Below are positions 1 through 11,775 of a stretch of 64,000 nucleotides of DNA, piece by piece; position 1 is the first letter of the stretch; every line of letters begins with the position of its first letter. The notes under the pieces were generated by a model, which was given only the letters and a program-made list of their open reading frames with translations, was not told the origin of the DNA and ran no database searches. A program made the position numbers and the translations under genes. The DNA is from Varanus komodoensis (taxonomy: Eukaryota > Chordata > Lepidosauria > Squamata > Varanidae): contig NW_025335268.1 in the NCBI RefSeq assembly GCF_004798865.1, forward strand, positions 55,424,936-55,488,935, in the 5' to 3' direction.

Positions 1-590
1 AGTGGGAAATCTTGAATGTGTGTAAAGATGTTACTGATACGTCACAACCTGGACATAGGGAACAGGCAAAAGCCCTAGAATTGCATCTCCTAAAAAGCAG
101 AGTCATCACCCTGCCAACAAAAGTGCGTATAGTCAAGGCTATGGTTTTCCCACTTGCAATGTATGGCTGTGAAAGTTGGACCATAAGGAAGGCTGGGTGC
201 CGAAGAATTGAGGCCTTTGAATTGTGGTGCTGGAGGAGACTCCTGCGAGTCCCTTGGACTGCAAGGCGATCAAACTGGTCAGCCCTAGAGGAGATCAACC
301 CTGACTGCTCTTTAGAAGGCCAGATACTGAAGATGAAACTCAAATACTTTGGCCACCTGATGAGAAGGAAGGACTCCCTGGAGAAGAACCTAATGCTGGG
401 AACAATAGATGGCAAAAGAAGAAGGGGATGGCAGAGAATGAGGTGGCTGGATGGAGTCACTGAGGCAGCGGGTGTGAGCTTGGGTGGACTCTCAGGGATG
501 GTGGATGACAGGAGAACCTGGAGGAATGTTATCCATGGGGTCGTGATGGGTCGGACATGACTTTGCGACTAGCAACAACAATAACAACAG
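1..590 (+). mobile_element. BovB/RTE-clade LINE, 3' end (reverse transcriptase C-terminus and tail)
   Basis: A frame is open from 12 to 560. From about position 85 its translation follows the C-terminal part of the BovB (RTE clade) reverse transcriptase. Visible blocks are 'ITLPTKVRIVKAMVFP', 'YGCESWTI', 'FELWCWRRLLRVPWTARRS', 'YFGHLMRR' and 'RMRWLDGVTEAAG', in the order known for the family. Positions 12-84 are less clearly homologous. The stop is followed by the BovB-type tail 'ggacatgactttgcgact' and a CAACAATAACAACA run at 571-590, the normal 3' terminus. The endonuclease and catalytic RT motifs would lie to the left of the window. The frame has no internal stop, so this copy is fairly young. 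What is seen is the terminal 550 bases; that it was mobilised by its own RT is family knowledge. Confidence 0.93.
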
Positions 591-722
591 AATGGTACTC
601 TGCTGTACAGTGCATTGTGCATAAATATCACAAGGATTGCATATGTCATGGAAATCAAATGTAGGAGGTGCATACAGCACTTTGCAGGAATATCCCCCCT
701 CTTTTGATTTCTCTATGGACAT
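591..722. other. Unassigned spacer between BovB and Tc1 elements
   Basis: Nothing recognised here. It separates the BovB tail from the TA that flanks the Tc1-like element. Confidence 0.5.
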
Positions 723-724
723 TA

Positions 725-893
725 TGCTGTGTTGCAATCTGAAACTGAAATGGATTTAATTGGAGTTGTCACCACTTGATGGACACAAGATACTTTATCC
801 CTGGAGGTGCAACATTTTTATTGTGGCACGAAAGTAACCAAAAACAAATGGGTACTTGTTAGTTACATAAGGATTCAGCCCCCTGAATCTAGA
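725..893 (+). repeat. Left inverted repeat of the Tc1-like element
   Basis: This pairs with 2340-2510 in reverse complement. The matched blocks include the 'cacttgat...acacaagatac' stretch and the internal 'attcagcccc' / 'gctgaatgcttatg' block. Arms of this size suggest the long inverted-repeat/direct-repeat subgroup of Tc1 elements. Confidence 0.75.
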
Positions 894-898
894 CTTGG

Positions 899-1780
899 TC
901 AAGCACCTTTGGAACCAATTACAGCTGCAAGTCTTCTTGGGGAAGCCTCCATCCACTTTGTACCTTTAGGTTGTGCACCGTTTTCCCGTTCTTCCTGGCA
1001 AAATGGCTTCTGCTCTGTCAGGATGGGGACTGTTGGTGGACAATAATTTGCAAGCTTTGCCACAGATTCTCAGTCAGGGTGCCATTCATGGCAGTCCTGT
1101 TTTATGTGCATTTAGGATGACTGTTGAGCTGGAAGGTCCCAGTCTCACATCCCTTGAGGGGTGAAACATCTAAACTTGCCCTGTATTGGATTCCATTCAT
1201 CTTGCCTTCAGTTCTGACCATTTTCCCAGCCCATAACATGACGCTGCTTCCACCATGCTTCACTGTTGGGATGGTGCCGAGTTGCTGAGTTTGTGTCACG
1301 TGCAGCATTTCATAGCACGACCAAAATTCTCAGTTTTTCTGTCATCAGAACCAGAGAACCTTTTCCCATACGTTGTTTGTTTCTCCGACATGCCTTTTTG
1401 CAAACTCCAGAAAGCCTTTACATAGGTTTGCTTAGGGATGGCTTTCTGCTTATTCCTCTTCCAGCAGTATGGTCATCTGGGTGACCGCTGTCCCATAGAT
1501 GGTTTCTCCCTTCTCTGCTGCAGGTCTCTCCAGGTCCTTCAGAGCTACCACTGGCCTCTTGGTTACTCCTCTGACTTAATGGCCTCCTTACTTGGTCACT
1601 GAAATGTGGTGGACTGTCTTCTCTAGGCAGAATCACAGCTGAACCAAACTCTTTCAATTTGCTACTAAAAGATTTAAGGGTGTTCCTGATGTTCATTGTT
1701 TGGGAATTTTTTAAATAGCTCAATGCTGATTGGTGCATATCATTATCATGGAGTTGCTTTGATAGCTCCTTGGTATTCAT
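899..1780 (-). pseudogene. Tc1-like transposase relic
   Basis: The start codon complement at 1778-1780 opens 'MNTKELSKQLHDNDMHQSA', which follows the conserved N-terminal helix-turn-helix start of Tc1 transposases ('MKTKELSKQ...'). 'EFGSAVILPRE' continues that DNA-binding domain. Further on, the 'WSDETKIELFG' region appears in altered form, 'PTVKHGGSSVMLW' at about 1265-1230 is nearly intact, and 'FQLNSHPKCT' corresponds to the 'FQQDNDPKHT' block that carries the second catalytic aspartate. That Asp is not present here. The end 'VEASPRRLAAVIGSKGA' and stop (899-901) match the family C-terminus. The reading frame shifts several times and the catalytic segment between 900 and 1100 is shortened (about 290 codons against the usual 340), so no active enzyme is expected. 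Confidence 0.85.
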
Positions 1781-1857
1781 GATCTAGATATGCTTGTAGA
1801 CAAACTCTCAGGCCCTCCAGGTGAGTTTAATCAGAGATCAGGTGCACTGGGGTTGCA

Positions 1858-2280
1858 GATATTTATTTATTTAGGAAACTTCTATGCCGCCCCATTCGCT
1901 GAAGCCTCGGGGTGGCTCACGGACATAAATAAACTTCATTAAAATAATATAAATTAACAGTATAAATTAAGTCGTCCTGGCCAAAGAATAAAATAAATAA
2001 ATACTATTAACAGTTAAAATGATGTTTGAATAAAAAGGTCTTCGCCTGGCACCGAAAAACAAATAATGACGGCGCCAGGCGGACCTCTCTGGGGAGTACA
2101 TTCCATAGTTTGGGCGCCAACGCAGAGAAAGCCCTCCTCCGAGTACTCACCCTCCTAATTTCCTTCACGGAGGGTTCCCGGAGAAGGGCCTCTCCCACAG
2201 ATCTCAGGAGGTGGGCGGGCATATATGGACATAAGCGCTCCTTCAGGTAACCATGACCCAAGCCTGGTTGGGAATCCACT
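1858..2280 (-). mobile_element. L2-clade LINE, 3' end (ORF2 C-terminus and tail), copy A
   Basis: On the minus strand the frame at 2279-2007 reads 'GYLKERLCPYMPAHLLRS', 'RRRAFSALAPKLWNVLPREV', 'APSLFVFRCQAKTFLFKH', which is the typical C-terminal end of L2-clade ORF2 ('AFSVxAPxLWNSLPxElRxAPSL'). It is followed by an AT-rich 3' UTR, 'gtgagcc' with a 'gaatggggcggcatagaag' block, and an AAATAAATAAATA tail at 1858-1870. The copy is 5' truncated, as is usual for LINEs. It lies inside the Tc1-like element and is closely similar to 61315-61690 on the other strand. I see no clear target-site duplication. Confidence 0.88.
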
Positions 2281-2339
2281 CAACTATTACACTATGTGGC
2301 TTCCAGAGACAGAGGGTCGCACCAGAGCTCCTTTAGGCA

Positions 2340-2510
2340 GGTCACAGCAAAGGAGCTGAATGCTTATGCAGCCAACAAGTGCTGATTTGCTTTTGCTTCT
2401 TCACTTTTGTGCCATGGAAAAATTACTCTGCACCTTCACAGTGTCAAGTATCTTGTGTACATCAAGTGATCACAATGCCAATTCAATCCCTTTCAGTTCC
2501 AACAACTGTG
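2340..2510 (-). repeat. Right inverted repeat of the Tc1-like element
   Basis: Reverse-complement partner of 725-893. It lies beyond the inserted LINE, and this is what shows that the LINE landed inside the transposon rather than beside it. Confidence 0.75.
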
Positions 2511-2512
2511 TA

Positions 2513-5500
2513 AAAAAAGGAGGATGATTACTCCTGCAAGGCACTTGCTGTGCCTTTGGAACAATGGGTTGTTTTCCTGCTGGAAGCAGGGACTCAGCAG
2601 GAGTAGCCTCCTGTGCTTGTAGTTTTGGACCTCGTGGGGCTCACACTTATTCCACCACTGAAATTTTCCTTCAGCTGTTCTCAACTACAGGGATGAAATA
2701 GTATTCATCTCCCTTTCCATTCCTGTGAAAAGCAACTAGAAGGCCATGTTTGGTGAGAAACAGCTGGAAGGAAAGTAGTCAAAGGTAGCCATCCCCGCAG
2801 CTGTATTTTCCAACCTAGGAAAAGCCCAGTGTGATGAAACTGAGCAGATGCAATGGGAGTGGGAAGGAACTCCCTCCTTGCCCCCAGCATGGCCATGGTA
2901 TGCACTTGAAGTAAGCTTTAGCCTGTGGTTGGTCTCACTCAATGGAAGTCATCTTCCACCTGCATTCTAGCTGCCTTCCCTCTTCTGCAGTGCCCTGTAG
3001 CAGAAGTAGGATTCTAGCATGGAGAACAAGAGCAGTCATTTGGAGTAAGGGAAACCAGTTTTACCACTCTGCTCATATTTACTAACTTCTCTTCTAAGTT
3101 AGGACTGTGATTTCATCCATCAAATGTTGTTTTCCTTTCATTATGCGCTTTCTTTGCTCTCGCAAGCATTGAGCACTGCAAATCAAAGGTTTCAGCCTAG
3201 TTATCTAGTGTAACTGTTGAAGCCGGGTTCAGCCCTTTCCTAATATTTACCAAGCCTTTATTAAGTAAGGCCTAAACTGTTTGTTAACTAAGGTCCATAT
3301 TGCTTGTGTGTCCTTTATAGCTGAACAAGACATAGCAATGATGGGCAACAGGGATTTCTGCTTCTTTCGGTACTCCGCTGCCCTTTCTAGGGAGCTGTGT
3401 GGCAAGCAGTCATTGCTGAGGACCAGGATCCTGTGCCCCCGGCAGTATTTTGGGCCAAAGAGTATAAGAAGGGTGCACACTGCAAGCAGTCACTGCACAT
3501 GCTAGTTGAGAAGCTGTTGAAGAAAGGTGTCAACTTAGCCCACCTCACACACCTGCTTGCAACTTACTGGCATTGTGCATGCCATGGACACTGTCTCAGG
3601 CTTCTTTCTGGTGGAGCTCAGTGGCATTTAATTCCAGGCAAGATGCCCAAGTTTGGGCTGCGTGAGGGACAGAGATGAAGAGAAATCCCAGGCCAAAGGC
3701 TAAACCTGAACCTTGGGTGACATCCATTTCCCTGGGGTTCTCCAGATGGCCACACACCTTCTGTTGACCCCAAATCTTTCCCCCAACCTCCTGTTCTTTG
3801 GAGGTTTCCTGGCTTTTGTACAGTCCCCCCTCCTAAGGCTTGGTTAATGGCAGAAAGACCAAATAGGCTGGTATTTTAAGCCCTGCTTCTTTCCTCTTTA
3901 AGTCTACCAGTCACTGGAATGTAGCTCACGGAGAGCTTTTCTAAAATTGAAGGCAGCCCATGTGCTTAAAGAGGATCCCTGCAGAAGAACCCTGATTGGT
4001 CAGCATATTATTAGGCAAAATCAAATGTATACCCACAGGATTGCAGTGCACAGCACACCTCCCCCCGGAGGTCTGCCCCACCCGCATGGTGTGGGTGCAG
4101 CAGAGCACATCTCAAAATATGGGCAAGATGTGTCTGGCTGATGCCGTATCGTTCCTGCCTAGGCGGAGTTCTTTTGCTGCATATTCATTTAGCATCAGCA
4201 ACCAATTGCTTAAATGGCTTTTTGAACTTGGAGTATCAGTTTAAGCTCTGAAAATATCAGTATGCGCACTCATGCCCTGTATGTAACTTCTGGATGAGGG
4301 GCCAAGTCTAATCCTTTTAGAATGTATGTCTTTTCATAGGGTTGTTTGGGGTCTGAGTGGCCATGCTTTGATGTAGATTGGAGTAGGTGTATGCGAAACA
4401 ACCCGGTTCACCTTGGGGCAAAGGGGAAGGGAGAGTGAAGCGCTTGAAGAAACTGGTCATCCAGTGAACATGTCAAAGTGCCCCAGAATCATGGAAACCC
4501 AGCGGCCTCGGCTCAGAGATGTATAGATGAACAGGCCAACAACTGTGCTTAACCTGTGCTAATGGCACTTCAATGCAAGCTGTTACATGCTATGAAGAAG
4601 CTGCTGACAATCATAAAAGTAAGGAAATGAGGTGGCAAAGTGGCTTCTCTTTCTAAGTCTGAGAACATTTCAGATTTTTCTTTTCCAAAGGGAAGATGGC
4701 AAAGTATTTTCTAAATGCAGTATTATGAGTGAGACATCTTATTGCTATGGTTTACTGGCAAGTAATGTGTGGCCAGGAGACTGAATGAGCCTTAATGTCT
4801 CTAGATTTCAAAGCGAGGTTCCTATATGAGTTGGGAGAGAGAGACAAGCTGGAAAGAGATTGTAGCTAGAGTGGACCAAACCTTAAAGGTTTCTTAGGAT
4901 ACAGCATTTGTATGTATCCTAAATTTGGTGGGAATCTGATGGAGGAAGATGTTTGCTTTGCCCTTGACTTGCTTCTACAATTGTAAATAAATTATGAAGA
5001 AACCCTGAGTTTCCAGGGCTTATTCTCAGCCACATGGAACTAAGCTTTGTAGAGCTGCCTTTGGACTTCTCACCACTGAGGAAAGTAACCCCTTTATCCT
5101 TGGAGACATTTCTAGTGATAAAAAAGATATGCTTTCCCCACTAACTCCCACTCCCCATGATGTGCATATATAGAAATTTATTCAGGAATGGCTGACAGTT
5201 AAAGTCTATGTGGTTTTTTTTGCAGAATAAAGTCTATGATTTTTAAGGCAAATAATTTTATACTAAAGTCTATGAATGTTAAGTCAAATAATTTGACTTT
5301 AAAAGTGCTGATGTGTTTAGTGCTACTATTCCATCTTTTTAAAAAGGTGATATTTTGATGTGGGCAGCAGTGGCATATGGAAAAAAGTGAACCTACTTCA
5401 ACCCAAGATATATTTATTGTAACCTTTGTGGCAGGTGCTATTTTATGACCCTTTTCAGTTTCTTTTAACTGATCTTTTAATTATTGCTAAGACATTTTTG

Positions 5501-6344
5501 GTTAGATTTTTAAAAAGCAAATATAATGAGAGGCATAGAATTGTAACACCTTTTTAAATTAACATTATAGCATTATGGTGTTATAGCACTATACCACTTT
5601 CATTTAAAAATCTAGATAACAAAGTGTTTTAGTGATAATTAAAAGATTAAAACACAAAATGACACCCACTGCAAATTAATGTATGCTGAGCTTCAAATAA
5701 CCCACCCACAGCTATTATGTCATACCTACTGGTGTGGACAGAATATAGTGGAATATACACATAACTAAAGCAAAATATTTCCAATAACGTGGAAAGCTAA
5801 TTGCAATTTTCCTTCCATCTTATAATGGAAAAACAACAATCTGATAGTGCAAAGAATCATCTATCTGGAAGAACCCCTGCTCCCAAACAGTGACAGCAGA
5901 AGAGAAAAATGCAAAATATTGTATTTTTGTAGCTAAAAACAACAAGTACGCTGGTAGAAGATGGGGTACTTGGTTTGGTAGTTGCACCTGTGAAAAAGGA
6001 TTGTAATTGATCATAGGCTGAACATGAATAATCAGTGTGACAGTACAACAAAAATACTAACACAGTTTTAGGCCTTCATAGAATCACAAGTTAGAAAAAC
6101 TAATTGGTCATCTTCAGCTACGTGCAGTATAGAACAAAATAAATAAAAATACAATAAATTATTCCACTTTATTCAGCATGCCAGATTTTATTTGGAATAG
6201 GTTGTCCAAATTGGAACAGGTTCATTTGGATAGCAATGAATATGGTTGGTGATAGAGAAAACAAGTCCTATGAGGAAAGCAGAAGATCAAGGGTATATCC
6301 CAGACTAACAAGGAACAGGAGAATAGTCTTCGAATATCTAAAGC
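2513..6344. other. No gene recognised; unassigned sequence
   Basis: Short open frames occur, the longest being 93 codons at 3397-3678, but none shows a known domain and frames on both strands overlap. From about 5160 the sequence becomes AT-rich. The only structure seen is an imperfect tandem repeat at 5200-5300. Confidence 0.6.
5200..5300. repeat. Imperfect short tandem repeat around 'aaagtctatg'
   Basis: The decamer 'aaagtctatg' occurs at 5201, 5229 and 5265. The last two copies carry a similar following sequence ('aaggcaaataatttta' and 'aagtcaaataatttga'), giving about two and a half imperfect units of 28-36 bp. Confidence 0.6.
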
Positions 6345-7860
6345 GCTCTCACATTTTTTATTGATTTAAAATATTTGCAGTTACCTCCCAGTGATTCCAA
6401 GGCAGCTTGCGAGAATAAAATTTACATAAGAAAAAGAGCAAACATTTATAAAAACAACAAAGACCACTATAAGATAAAATCTATAGTACAGTTGCAGCTA
6501 CAGCTCAGTACAGCCTGATACAACAGAATCAGATGAAAGCCAGAGTAAGCCTTACATCTTTAGGGCCTTACAGCCTGCAATGTTGGGGCATGGTAGACCC
6601 ACAATGGCAATGTATGCCAGAGGTGTGGGGCCTCTCAGGAAAGATGTCTCTTGTGCAATTGCACAACCAACTGCCCTCCAAAAAGGACACGTGAGAAAGA
6701 TCTGTTGCAGATCTGAAAGTGAAGGCAGAGTGGTGTGGGTAAAGGGGGTCCTTCAATCAATTTGGTCTCAAGTGTTATAGCCTTAAAAGGCCCAAATATG
6801 GGCATGGACATGCACTTGGAAACAGTGCAGTTGGCACAGATCTGATCACTTTACCACCGGCAATACTCAAGCAGTCATATTCTGCATTGGCTGGAGTTTC
6901 CAGACTGTCTTCAAAGGCAGTCGAACATACATCGCATTACAGGAATCTAGCCCGGATGTCTCTAGTGAGCCAGGTGTGTCCTCTCTAGATAGTCCTGCTA
7001 TTGGCATAACAGCCTGATGCACTCCTCAGCTTCCCCAGGAAGGAAGAAACTAGGAGGGCTCCCATGCAATGCATTTGGGCTTTTAGTGGAACTGCAACCC
7101 CATCTAAGACCACCAGTGAACCTCATAGCGGGTTTCCCAAACCACAGTACCTCCATCCTGTATAGATTAAGCCTCAGCTTGTTCACACTCATTCTCCCCA
7201 AACCAGCCTCCAGACACTGGTTCATGGGTTCAAGAGCTTCCCTGGGATGCGCAAATTTAATTCGTTGTAAACTGTCCCAAGACATCTGTGAGGGGATGGT
7301 ATAAAAAAGTTTTAAATAAATAATAATAAATAATAAACATGAAGGAGATAAAATAAATGTGACATCTTGACAAGACTTGATCCTGAACCAGGCATGACTT
7401 CTCCCAGTGGTTTCATGTAAATGTTGTAAATCATGGAGGACAGTATGAAACCTTGTGGCACCTCACTGGCCAACAGCCATGGGGTGAACAGAAGTGCCTC
7501 AGAACCACCTTCTAAAACCACAGATCTAGGAAAAACTGGAGCCACTTTAGCACTATGGCTGCTAAGCCAAACACAGGTATATGGTCCAGAAACTACTATG
7601 GATGATGGTAGTGAAAGCCACTGAGAGAGCCAGAAGAATCAACAGGGTTATACTCCTTGGATCCATTTCTCGGTATAAGTCATGAGCTAGAACAACTGAT
7701 GAGCCCATCATGCACTGCATCTTCTTGCGTGAGTAGTAGCTATCCAAAGCTTTAAGATTTGTTTTTGTTTTCTTCAAGAGCTTTGCCACTACTTCCTTCA
7801 AAGCTGCAGAGTTTTCACCTTTCTCAAAAAGGTATTGGCTACCTCAGAGGTCCAAGTCAT
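6345..7860 (-). mobile_element. L2-clade LINE, decayed ORF2 plus 3' end
   Basis: Read on the minus strand, the pieces appear in the order of an L2-clade ORF2. First comes a reverse-transcriptase block (7801-7562, 'LLILLALSVAFTTIIHSSF', equivalent to 'LLLLDLSAAFDTVDH'). Next is 'SEVPQGFILSSMIYNIYMKP' at about 7475-7416, equivalent to 'GVPQGSILSPxLFNIYMxP'. Then 'NKLRLNLYRMEVLWFGKP' (about 7160, equivalent to 'KLKLNPDKTEVLLVG'), a 'SGLDSCNAMYVRLPLKTVWKLQ' equivalent near 6950-6890, and the more diverged C-terminus. The 3' UTR ends near 6345 with 'gcaagctgccttggaatc' and an AT-rich tail. Frames change repeatedly and the YxDD segment is missing, so it is an old, inactive copy. A short AATAATAAATAAT tract interrupts it at about 7310-7340. 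Confidence 0.82.
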
Positions 7861-7989
7861 GTAGAAAAGGGCAAAGGCTTAAACTTAAGTTACAGGGGAA
7901 GAGCTTTCAGTCAAACCCAAGGAGAAAACTCTTAATAGTAAAAGTAGTTTAAATATGGAAGTAATTATTTGGGGAGAGTCTAGAATTAG

Positions 7990-8095
7990 TTTTTCTATTG
8001 GGGATGTTCTAGCTCTTGAGTTTCTACATCAAGCAAATGGTTGGATTAGATGGCTTATAAGTCCCCTCCAACTTTATGATTCTATGAAGAAATAC
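7990..8095 (+). mobile_element. CR1 LINE 3' terminus
   Basis: 'ggttggattagatggcttat' followed by 'cccctccaactttatgattctatgaag' is the classic CR1 3' end, whose terminal octamer repeat is ATTCTATG. Only the terminal 80-100 bases remain. Confidence 0.85.
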
Positions 8096-8099
8096 CTAT

Positions 8100-8880
8100 T
8101 TAAATACCTTCAACAGAAGGTAGCCAAGTAGAGGAATCCTGCCAAGTATTATTCCTTATATAAGTCAGATAGTCAGATCTGACCATTACAAAAACCTGTT
8201 CTTGATAGCCATTTTTAGCAAGGCTTAGTATGCTCTTGCACCAGATCTGGAAGATGGTCTACCAGAAGATTACAGAGCATTATGAGCCGCACAGCAAAGA
8301 AATGTACTTAGTAATAGTGGGCTTGCAAGGGAATAGTAATCCCTACTTGGAAGCATACACAGAAATTGCTTTTTTGTCTCTTGCTTAGATGTAACCACTC
8401 CAAATTCAAAATGTTTCCCTCACGCTCAAGGCAATGCTCCCTTCCTCTTATCCACTGGACTGCAAATGGCTTGCATCAGTCCTCAAGCAATCCATGTGGC
8501 TCCTTTATTGACGAAAGCAGATGGCCATTTCCCTCCAGATAATTTCTGTGCTCATCTTACCAGATGGCATACGAAACGTTAGACATGCTGCTGAAGGATG
8601 AACCCAGTTTCCTTACAACGCCCACCATTATCACCCCTATGTACGTCACTTCATAAACTGTACAATTTACTCCCTGTTATGGGACAATTAGCTGAAAATG
8701 TTCAGGTATGCCCTCTATTTGGATTACGCGTGTTAGAACTGAATGGCAGACTGCTTTAGCAAAACCAGGGCTCCAGTCCTAAGCATGCTTCCTAAGGGAT
8801 AAGCCACACAAAACACAGTGAATTTTATTATTGAGAAAATATGCATAGGATTGTACTGTTAGAGTCATGGAGTGCCAAAG
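8100..8880. other. No gene recognised
   Basis: No open frame of note. A short piece of the small palindromic repeat ('tatgcataggattgtactgt') is visible at 8840-8862; the rest is unassigned. Confidence 0.55.
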
Positions 8881-8884
8881 GCCA

Positions 8885-8906
8885 GGAGGAGGAGGAGGAG
8901 GAGGAG
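8885..8906. repeat. (GGA)n microsatellite
   Basis: Seven perfect GGA units. They lie at the 3' tail of the reverse-strand SINE that follows, so the repeat probably grew from that tail. Confidence 0.9.
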
Positions 8907-8914
8907 ATTATCAT

Positions 8915-9165
8915 TATTGCTTTCTATTTACATCCTGCCTATTTCCTCCTGTGAGGGGCAAAGGCAGTATACACAGTTCCATTTGATCCTTCTAACAACC
9001 TGTGCAGTAGGTGAGTCTGAGGGTCCGTGACTGGCCCAAAGTCACTGGTGAGCTTCATGGCTGAGTGAGGACTAGGATCTGTGTCACCCCAGTCCAACAC
9101 TCGAACCATCGTGCTGCATTGGCTCTCACCAGCTGTGATCTCATGACACAACAAGCCACAGTGGT
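8915..9165 (-). mobile_element. tRNA-derived SINE (MIR-like, with L2-like 3' tail)
   Basis: The reverse complement reads from a tRNA-like head ('cacgatggttcgagtgttgg'), through 'cctagtcctcactcagccat', 'gactttgggccagtcac', 'ctcacctactgcacaggttg' and 'aggatcaaatgg', to the tail 'aggcaggatgtaaatag'. The same order is seen in the plus-strand copies at 13755 and 31585. The tRNA promoter boxes are degenerate. Confidence 0.82.
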
Positions 9166-9169
9166 CCCC

Positions 9170-11767
9170 CCCTCCCTTTTAACAGTGTTAGTTTGGTGTG
9201 TCATCGGAACCACATGGTGGTATTTCAGCATGGATTTGGACTTCCGCCATTTCCTGAGCAAAATGCCCAGTGCCACTCTCTCCCAAGTCTCACAACAGCC
9301 TGTATCTTTTCCAGTGTTCCTGCTTCAGGGAGGAAGGGCTAGGAAAATACACAGAACATGGGGTCAGTCCTGCAATGTGTCCCACCTTCAAAGCACTATG
9401 ATTGAAGAACTCTTGTAAAATCAGTTCTCATTATGATTAGAAGCTGATGCTGCCCCTCAAAAACTAACACTCTGCCCCCTTTCCTCTTCCTGGTATTTCC
9501 TTAGAAGCTTGGGGAGAAATCCAGTTTTTTGCATACCCCCATTTCTGTGTTTTTGTACCCCTCTGAATCCCAAATCTTTACAAGAGTTCAAGATACAGAT
9601 TTGCTTTGCCTCAGCTCAGACATCTCCCAAGTCTGACCAGTTCAGTGCAGTCTTACTTGGGATTCATCCGAAACCAAAGGATAGCCCTGAAAGGAATCCA
9701 CACAGGCCCAGTCTACCCTCAGTCCCCATCAGAGCCTTACCCCTTCTTATTAAGCATCTCACAACCCTATTGTGTTTTTGCTCCTGATTACAGCAACCCC
9801 ATGTGGAAGTGCCCCTCTCTGCCTCTTTCGCCTGGAACAGGTGGCATTTGCAATCCATCTTCTCTTGCTGCTTAAATCGTTTTCCTTTCCCCCCTTCAAT
9901 TCTGGGAGGGCCATGTGGATTGGCTCCTCTAGCCCCAATTCTCTATTCCTGACTCAAATGTATGCCTTGTGTGTCTATGTGGGCCTGGTGCTCCATTTCT
10001 CTCTCTCTTTCTCATGCTCATGTTGCCCCATCCTTCCCTAGAGATTTAACTAAATAATTGCCAGTCCCAATTGAATACTGTTAATGTAATTATTCTTTAT
10101 GCTTTTCTAATTTAATTAGATTTTTATTGCTGCTTATCTGCAATATGCCTCGTCACTACTCTTTCCGCCTGGGTGTCCCAATTCCTGTCTTAGTGCACTG
10201 TGACTTTGGCCAGCACATGTTGATCATGAATCTCTGTATGAGTTCATACACATGAGGATGAGGACACATGGTAAGAATATGCTTTAATTAAACCAACATT
10301 GTTGCTCCAACCACAGTTCTGAGCTTGCCTCTGGGGCTATGGATTCACTGTTGCTTCATTTGTTTTTATTCCCATAGGAGGTAGTTTTAATGCATGAAAG
10401 ACAGACGAGAATGAAGCTTTCCCAGGTTGAAAACAAACACCTTGTCTATTGGAGTCAGGTATCACAGTTCTGAAGGCTTCAGCAAAACCTTCTGTTCCAT
10501 TTGGTTATGCTTCACTTCCTTTGCAAGGTTTATTTCACAGTTAGAAAAGCTGGAAATATAATTGATTATCGCCATACGGAAGCTTGATAGTGCTCCTGCA
10601 CACTTCCATTCATTTTAATGAGGTTTACACAGGAGGACTTCCCAGCAAATGGCTGCTCATCCTAATCAGTGGGCGGGAGTGTGATGAGGTTGTTCACTTT
10701 AGGGATGTGTGAGCAGGGCTGGAGCCAGCCGTGATGGACCAAATGAAAGGATCCATCAACAGCAGTGCTACGACACCAATACTGAGCTTTGCTAGAAAAA
10801 CTTGTGGTTTGTTATGGGGTGGAGGAAGTTTTCTGGTCAATTTTAAAAACTCTCTTTCAACATTCCCCCCCACTTGTTATTATGCATTACATAATGCTCA
10901 CCATGAGGAATTCCTTAAAAATACCATACAGTCTGGAAACGGTGACAATTCCATCTGCCTGCCTAACTCATCTCCTCCAGCAAGCTCACTGCACACTATG
11001 ATTTAGGAATGTTCTCTGGGGCTGTAATCCTTAATTAATTTCATTTTAATTAATAGGTTATGGATTAAACCAGAGCTATGGGAATCTGTCCAATCACTTC
11101 CAGCATTTCTCTGAATGTTTAAGATGTTTTTCTTGGCGCAGAAAGGAGGAGATGAGCAGGGGAAGTGCAGAGCTGTATCAAACAGTCCTTTTATTTGCCA
11201 TGCATAATTCTCTTCCACTGAGTGAGCACAAGCCAAAATGAATGAACCCTTCATTTCTTAAAATAAAAAGGTTATGAGTCATCATTTATTTATCATGGAT
11301 TTCTGTCTGTCTTAGCTTGTTTGTGTGACGAGGATAAGATAGGATCGAGTAAATGATACAATCTATCATTCTTACACCCCCATCAGGAATATTTTTCACA
11401 TACACTTGCTTTCCCCACCAAGACATTGCAACTCCCTTAAAGGGCCCAGCTGGACTGGCACAAAGGACCACCGAGTCCAGTATTCTGTTCCCACTGTGGA
11501 CAACCAGATGCTCCTGGGAGGCCCCAGACGGATCTGCCTCGCCATCCCTACCAGCTGTCCCTATTTACCAGAGATAGTGCAGGTGTGGCCACTCATTCTC
11601 CCTGGGAAATCACCCCCCCCCCCATTCCCATGGAATCTTTTTTGCAGTGCCCATTCAAAGGTATGGAGCAGCCTGTGCTTGATCTGCCCATTCTTCTGGT
11701 TGCAGCACATCCAGGCCAACTCCAGGGACAGAGTAATTTTGGCCCTATGGACCATGTGTGATGCTGG
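9170..11767. other. No gene recognised; unassigned sequence
   Basis: Overlapping frames of 80-140 codons exist (for example 11406-11831 on plus and 11561-11932 on minus), but they overlap on opposite strands and show no domain. Two TTAATTAAT motifs at 11030-11055 lie in an AT-rich stretch that could be regulatory; nothing in the sequence alone proves it. Confidence 0.5.
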
Positions 11768-11775
11768 CCCACAGG

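Larger units (their letters stand above)
725..2510 (-). mobile_element. Tc1-like DNA transposon (Tc1/mariner), decayed, split by an L2 insertion
   Basis: The two ends form a long inverted repeat. About 165 bp at 725-893 matches the reverse complement of 2340-2510, including the shared stretch around 'atcaagtg' and 'cacaagatac'. A TA dinucleotide lies just outside each end (723-724 and 2511-2512), which is the Tc1/mariner target duplication. Between the ends lies a minus-strand transposase relic (899-1780). An unrelated L2-clade LINE (1858-2280) sits in the 5' untranslated part, between the right inverted repeat and the transposase start. Without that insert the element is about 1.36 kb, a usual Tc1 length. 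The exact outermost bases are uncertain because the two ends have diverged. Confidence 0.8.
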
